In this document: positions 19,476 through 22,575 of the stretch, piece after piece
How the letters are laid out: each line of letters starts with the position of its first letter
Position numbering within the stretch: position 1 is the stretch's first letter
DNA from: JAGQTE01 sp964648005
GTDB taxonomy: Bacteria; Actinomycetota; Acidimicrobiia; Acidimicrobiales; Acidimicrobilacustridaceae
Direction of reading: 5' to 3'
NCBI GenBank assembly: GCA_964648005.1
Contig: CAZYKR010000035.1
Span: 1-22,575, forward strand
DNA: 22,575 bases
The notes under the pieces: generated by a model
What the model was told of the DNA's origin: nothing
The model's database searches: none
Seen by the model: only the letters and a program-made list of their open reading frames with translations
Made by a program: the position numbers and the translations under genes

Positions 19476-20906
19476 ATGTCCACGATCACGAGAGAAGCAG
19501 CCGACGAGATGCGTGCCGCGACCCGCGCGCCACAGCGGCGCGCGCAACGCGTCGCTGAGTGGGCCGCCGGGGTCGACTACAAGGACTTCGACGAGCAGAC
19601 CACGACGTATGCGAAGGCGCTGCTGTTGAAGACCATCGCCGGGATGGTGACCGGCTCCCGCGAGCCGATCGCCCGCATCCTCACCACCTACTACGCCTCC
19701 GAAGGTGGGGCGCCCGTCGCTGGAGTCGTCGGCGGCGGGTACCGCACCACGGTTGAGAACGCGGCGTACGCGAACGCGACCTTCGCTCACGGCTCGGAGC
19801 TCGAGGACAACGAGATGCCGAACATCACGAGCGCCTTTTGGATGTTCCCCGCGCTGTTCCCGGTTGCCGAGCGCTACACCGCGAGCGGCAAGGACCTCAT
19901 CACGGCGGCCATCGTCGCGTGGGAGGTCTCCTCGCGCTGGAACCGCGCCGGCCCCGGCAAGGCACTGATGTCCACCCACATCTGCCCCCCGACATGGTTC
20001 GGGCCCCTCGGCGTCGCCGCCGCCACAGCAAAGCTGCTCAAGCTGGACGGACTCCGCACCGAGCACGCGATCACCATGGCCGGCTCATGGGCATGCGGGC
20101 TTGGTCAGGCCGGCTGCGACACCCACTTCCTCGAGTCGGGCCACACCGCACAGGCAGGCGTGAAGTCGGCCCTGCTGGCGCAGGCTGGCGCCACCGCGGA
20201 ACTGGGACTGCTGGAGATCCCCACCGGCCTGTTCGCACCGCTGCAGTCCAACGGCGAGATCGATCTCGCGATCATCGATGCCAACATCGGCGAAGCCCCC
20301 TGGCTCATCAACGAGGCGTGCATCAAGAAGTACTCGGCGTGCACCTTCGCACACACCTCGATCGACGCGCTCCAGCTCCTCATGGAGGAGCACGGCCTCA
20401 CCAACGACGAGATCGAGTCGGTGGCCACGGATCAAAGCGGCCTCGGCCACCTGGCCGTCGGCGGCAACCCGGTACCCGTCGACCTACAGACGGCGCGCTT
20501 CAGCCTGCACTACCTGATGGCCGAGATCCTGCTGAAGGGCAGGATCAGCGTCGCCACGTTCGAAGAGCTCTCGGCGATCCAGGCTCCCGAGTACCGAGAG
20601 GCCATGGCCAAGATCACCTCGACGATCAACGACGACCTCGACTTCTACTCGCCCGGTGCGGTCCTCACGGTCACCACGACGTCCGGCGAGCGCTACACGA
20701 AGCGTCTCGACGGGTGGATCGGCAGCCCGGAGCACCCGCTCACCATCGGCCAGATCCGCGACATCTGCCGGCCGTACCTCGAGACACGACACAGCCCTTC
20801 GACCTGCGACCGGATCGAGGAGATCGTCCTCGACCTCGACAAGCAGAACGACGTGCTCGAGCTGATGGACATCCTCACCTTCGACCGAGTCGGCCAGCGG
20901 CGCTGA
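19476..20906 (+). CDS. MmgE/PrpD-family protein
   Basis: A 476-residue protein matching the MmgE/PrpD family along its length. Diagnostic features are 'AKALLLKTIAGMVTGS' near 45-60, 'NATFAHGSELEDNE' near 98-111, 'PPTWFGPLGVAAATAKLLKLDG' around 168-190, 'SGHTAQAGVKSALLAQAGATA' around 221-241, and the C-terminal lid 'SPEHPLTIGQIRDICRPYL'. Known members are 2-methylcitrate dehydratase and cis-aconitate or iminodisuccinate enzymes, so a dehydratase, lyase or decarboxylase acting on a carboxylic acid is expected. No other methylcitrate-cycle genes are here, so prpD itself is unlikely. GGAGA precedes the ATG at 19476. It lies 30 nt after the CMD gene and 4 nt before the SDR gene. Confidence 0.9.
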   Translation: MSTITREAADEMRAATRAPQRRAQRVAEWAAGVDYKDFDEQTTTYAKALLLKTIAGMVTGSREPIARILTTYYASEGGAPVAGVVGGGYRTTVENAAYANATFAHGSELEDNEMPNITSAFWMFPALFPVAERYTASGKDLITAAIVAWEVSSRWNRAGPGKALMSTHICPPTWFGPLGVAAATAKLLKLDGLRTEHAITMAGSWACGLGQAGCDTHFLESGHTAQAGVKSALLAQAGATAELGLLEIPTGLFAPLQSNGEIDLAIIDANIGEAPWLINEACIKKYSACTFAHTSIDALQLLMEEHGLTNDEIESVATDQSGLGHLAVGGNPVPVDLQTARFSLHYLMAEILLKGRISVATFEELSAIQAPEYREAMAKITSTINDDLDFYSPGAVLTVTTTSGERYTKRLDGWIGSPEHPLTIGQIRDICRPYLETRHSPSTCDRIEEIVLDLDKQNDVLELMDILTFDRVGQRR

Positions 20907-20910
20907 GACG

Positions 20911-21687
20911 ATGCGACTCGAGGGCAAGACCGCCGTCATCACCGGAGCCGGATCCGGCGTCGGCCGGGCCACGGCACGGCGGTTCGTCGAGGAAGGCGCC
21001 AAGGTGCTCTGCGCGGACATCGAACAGGAGTGGCTCGACGCGACAGTCGAGCTGATCGGCGGGTCACCCAGGTCCGTCGCCGGCATCCGTTGCGACGTGT
21101 CGGTGGAAACCGATGTCGCCGCCGTGGTGGCGCGCTGCGTGGACGAGTTCGGTCGGCTCGACATCATGCACAACAACGCCGGGATCACAGGCCTCAAAGC
21201 GGGGTGCACCACCGAGGACTACACCGACGAAGAGTGGCAGCAACTCATCCAGATCAACGCCAGCAGCGTGTTCTACGGCAGCAAGCACGCAGTACGGCAG
21301 TTCAAGGCGCAAGGCGGTGGAGGGGTGATCCTCAACACCGGGTCCGTGGCCGGGATGGTCGGATTCGGCAGCGTCTTGTACGGGGCGACGAAGGGAGCGG
21401 TGAACCAGATGACCAAGGGACTGGCCATCGAGCTCGCGGCGGAGGGCATCCGCGTCAACGCCATCTGCCCCGCGGCGATGCCGCTCACGAACTTCTCGCA
21501 ACCGGACGCCCAGAAGTTCGCTCCCGTCGATCAGGACTTCGTCGACCTCGTCGCGTCGCTGCACCCCCTGGGCAGGGCGATCACCGCCGAAGACTGTGCG
21601 GAGGCCGCGCTGTACCTCTGCTCGGACGCCGCGGCGAACATCACCGGCGTCCTGCTCCCCATCGACGGCGGTTATACCGCCCAGTAG
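20911..21687 (+). CDS. Short-chain dehydrogenase/reductase (SDR), NAD-type
   Basis: A 258-residue classical SDR. The cofactor motif TGAGSGVG is at 11-18, and Asp36 at the end of strand 2 (CADIEQ) favours NAD(H) over NADP(H). NNAG is at 88-91. The catalytic set is Asn116, Ser145 (NTGSVAG), Tyr157 and Lys161 (YGATK). It is expected to oxidise a secondary alcohol to a ketone or the reverse. It starts 4 nt after the MmgE/PrpD stop with no strong ribosome-binding site, so translation is probably coupled. Its product may be the substrate of one of the oxygenases or the CMD-like enzyme. Confidence 0.93.
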   Translation: MRLEGKTAVITGAGSGVGRATARRFVEEGAKVLCADIEQEWLDATVELIGGSPRSVAGIRCDVSVETDVAAVVARCVDEFGRLDIMHNNAGITGLKAGCTTEDYTDEEWQQLIQINASSVFYGSKHAVRQFKAQGGGGVILNTGSVAGMVGFGSVLYGATKGAVNQMTKGLAIELAAEGIRVNAICPAAMPLTNFSQPDAQKFAPVDQDFVDLVASLHPLGRAITAEDCAEAALYLCSDAAANITGVLLPIDGGYTAQ

Positions 21688-21718
21688 CCGGGCGCTGATT
21701 GGCGCCGAAGGAGGACCG

Positions 21719-22575
21719 ATGACCATCACCACGCAACGCGGCACACACCCTCGACTCCTGGACGAGGACCTCACCCGTCGGGCGCTCGAGCTCGTTGTGA
21801 CGGGGACGACCGACATGGCGCCCGAGGTGCTACGGGTCCCCCTGACCTACTACCGCGACCCCGAGGTGCTCCGCCGCGAGCGCGAAGAGATCCTCGAGGT
21901 CACGCCGCTTGCGCTCGCGCCAAGCGCGCAGCTGTCCGCGCCCCACGACTTCGTCGTGCGCGAAGTGTTGGGCCGGTCCGTGCTGTTGAGCAGGGGAGAC
22001 GACGGCGTCGCCCGAGCGTTCCTCAACTACTGCCGCCATCGAGGGGCCCGACCCGCTGAAGGGTGCGGCAATGCTCGCCGCTTCACCTGCCCGTACCACG
22101 CGTGGACCTACGACAGCGCCGGCCAGCTCGTCGGCATGCCCGGCCCGGAGGGGTTCGCCGGCATCGAACCGACCGATCATGGGCTGGTGGAGCTGCCGTC
22201 GCAGGAACGCCACGGCTGGGTCTGGGTCGTGCTCACGGCCGGTTTGCCTATCGACGTCGAATCCCACTTGGGGCCGTTCGACGACGAGCTGGCACGGTGG
22301 AGCTACGAGACATACGGCTACCTCACCGAGCGCGAGTTCGAATCGGCGGTCAACTGGAAGAACGCGCTCGAGGCCTTCGCCGAGGGCTACCACTTCCCCT
22401 ACGTGCACGGCCAGAGCATCATCGGCACGGGCACCCACGCGAACACGACCACCCACGATGTCTTCGGCAAGCACCACCGGTTGGGCTTTCCCCTCAAGGG
22501 GATCACGGCACTGCACGACGACCCGTCCGGCAACTGGGACCCGAAGGCGCAGCTGGGCGTCATCTACTGGATCTA
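21719..22575 (+). CDS. Rieske oxygenase alpha subunit, paralogue of 5671-6846 (cut by the right edge)
   Basis: The first 285 residues of a Rieske non-heme iron oxygenase. The ATG at 21719 has AAGGAGG 5 nt upstream. The Rieske motif (NYCRHRGA ... TCPYHAW) and the iron-site motif (NWKNALEAFAEGYHFPYVHGQS) are identical or nearly so to the protein encoded at 5671-6846. By eye well over two thirds of aligned residues are the same, including the bridging Glu in place of Asp. The C-terminal Asp ligand is beyond the window. It is the seventh gene of the IclR-linked operon, 31 nt after the SDR gene. The paralogues probably act on related substrates. Confidence 0.93.
   Translation, partial: MTITTQRGTHPRLLDEDLTRRALELVVTGTTDMAPEVLRVPLTYYRDPEVLRREREEILEVTPLALAPSAQLSAPHDFVVREVLGRSVLLSRGDDGVARAFLNYCRHRGARPAEGCGNARRFTCPYHAWTYDSAGQLVGMPGPEGFAGIEPTDHGLVELPSQERHGWVWVVLTAGLPIDVESHLGPFDDELARWSYETYGYLTEREFESAVNWKNALEAFAEGYHFPYVHGQSIIGTGTHANTTTHDVFGKHHRLGFPLKGITALHDDPSGNWDPKAQLGVIYWI

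Noticed and set aside
1..22575. CRISPR arrays, insertion sequences, transposases, phage genes
   Set aside because: No regularly spaced repeats and no transposase, integrase or phage protein were seen anywhere in the window.

Overview
The window is very GC-rich, densely coding DNA with GTG starts, many 4-nt gene overlaps and apparently leaderless promoters. It encodes a mycothiol-type isomerase-family protein and a Ddn-type (F420) nitroreductase homologue. Together these point to an actinomycete, perhaps a member of the Acidimicrobiia or a relative known mainly from environmental genomes; the exact placement is inference. A run of ten Ns at 450-459 shows this is a scaffold with a gap.

Left part (1-5350), mostly housekeeping. 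It holds a truncated winged-helix regulator on the minus strand, two 50-bp promoter-like repeats around the gap, and a stand-alone cyclic-nucleotide-binding protein. Next come a large membrane Fe-S oxidoreductase of the EtfD / heterodisulfide-reductase type, a stand-alone receiver-like protein, a dCTP deaminase (dcd), a PhyH-family dioxygenase and tRNA-Gly(CCC). Three strong hairpins separate or follow these units.

Middle part (5350-10800), accessory oxidation genes. A minus-strand operon with two ATGA/GTGA overlaps encodes a nine-helix membrane protein of no recognised family, a so-called metal-dependent hydrolase, and a Rieske oxygenase alpha subunit. The 'hydrolase' carries a complete seven-ligand diiron-oxygenase signature. 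A TetR regulator is divergent from this operon, followed by a second PhyH-family dioxygenase.

Right-middle (10786-14628), a regulated detoxification-like module. A TetR gene faces an operon of MDMPI/DinB-type isomerase, luciferase-like flavin oxidoreductase, NAD(P)-binding protein and YceI protein. The shared promoter region contains a perfect 22-bp palindrome.

Right part (14755-22575), a catabolic operon. An IclR regulator is divergent from aldehyde dehydrogenase, Ddn-type nitroreductase, cytochrome P450, carboxymuconolactone-decarboxylase-like protein, MmgE/PrpD protein, SDR dehydrogenase and a second Rieske oxygenase cut by the window end. This Rieske protein is a close paralogue of the one at 5671-6846. 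The set looks like an oxidative degradation pathway for an organic compound whose identity cannot be read from the sequence. No ferredoxin or ferredoxin reductase for the Rieske or P450 enzymes lies in the window.

The best candidate for something undescribed is the membrane protein / diiron protein / Rieske operon at 5671-8977, together with its paralogous Rieske partner in the IclR-linked operon.
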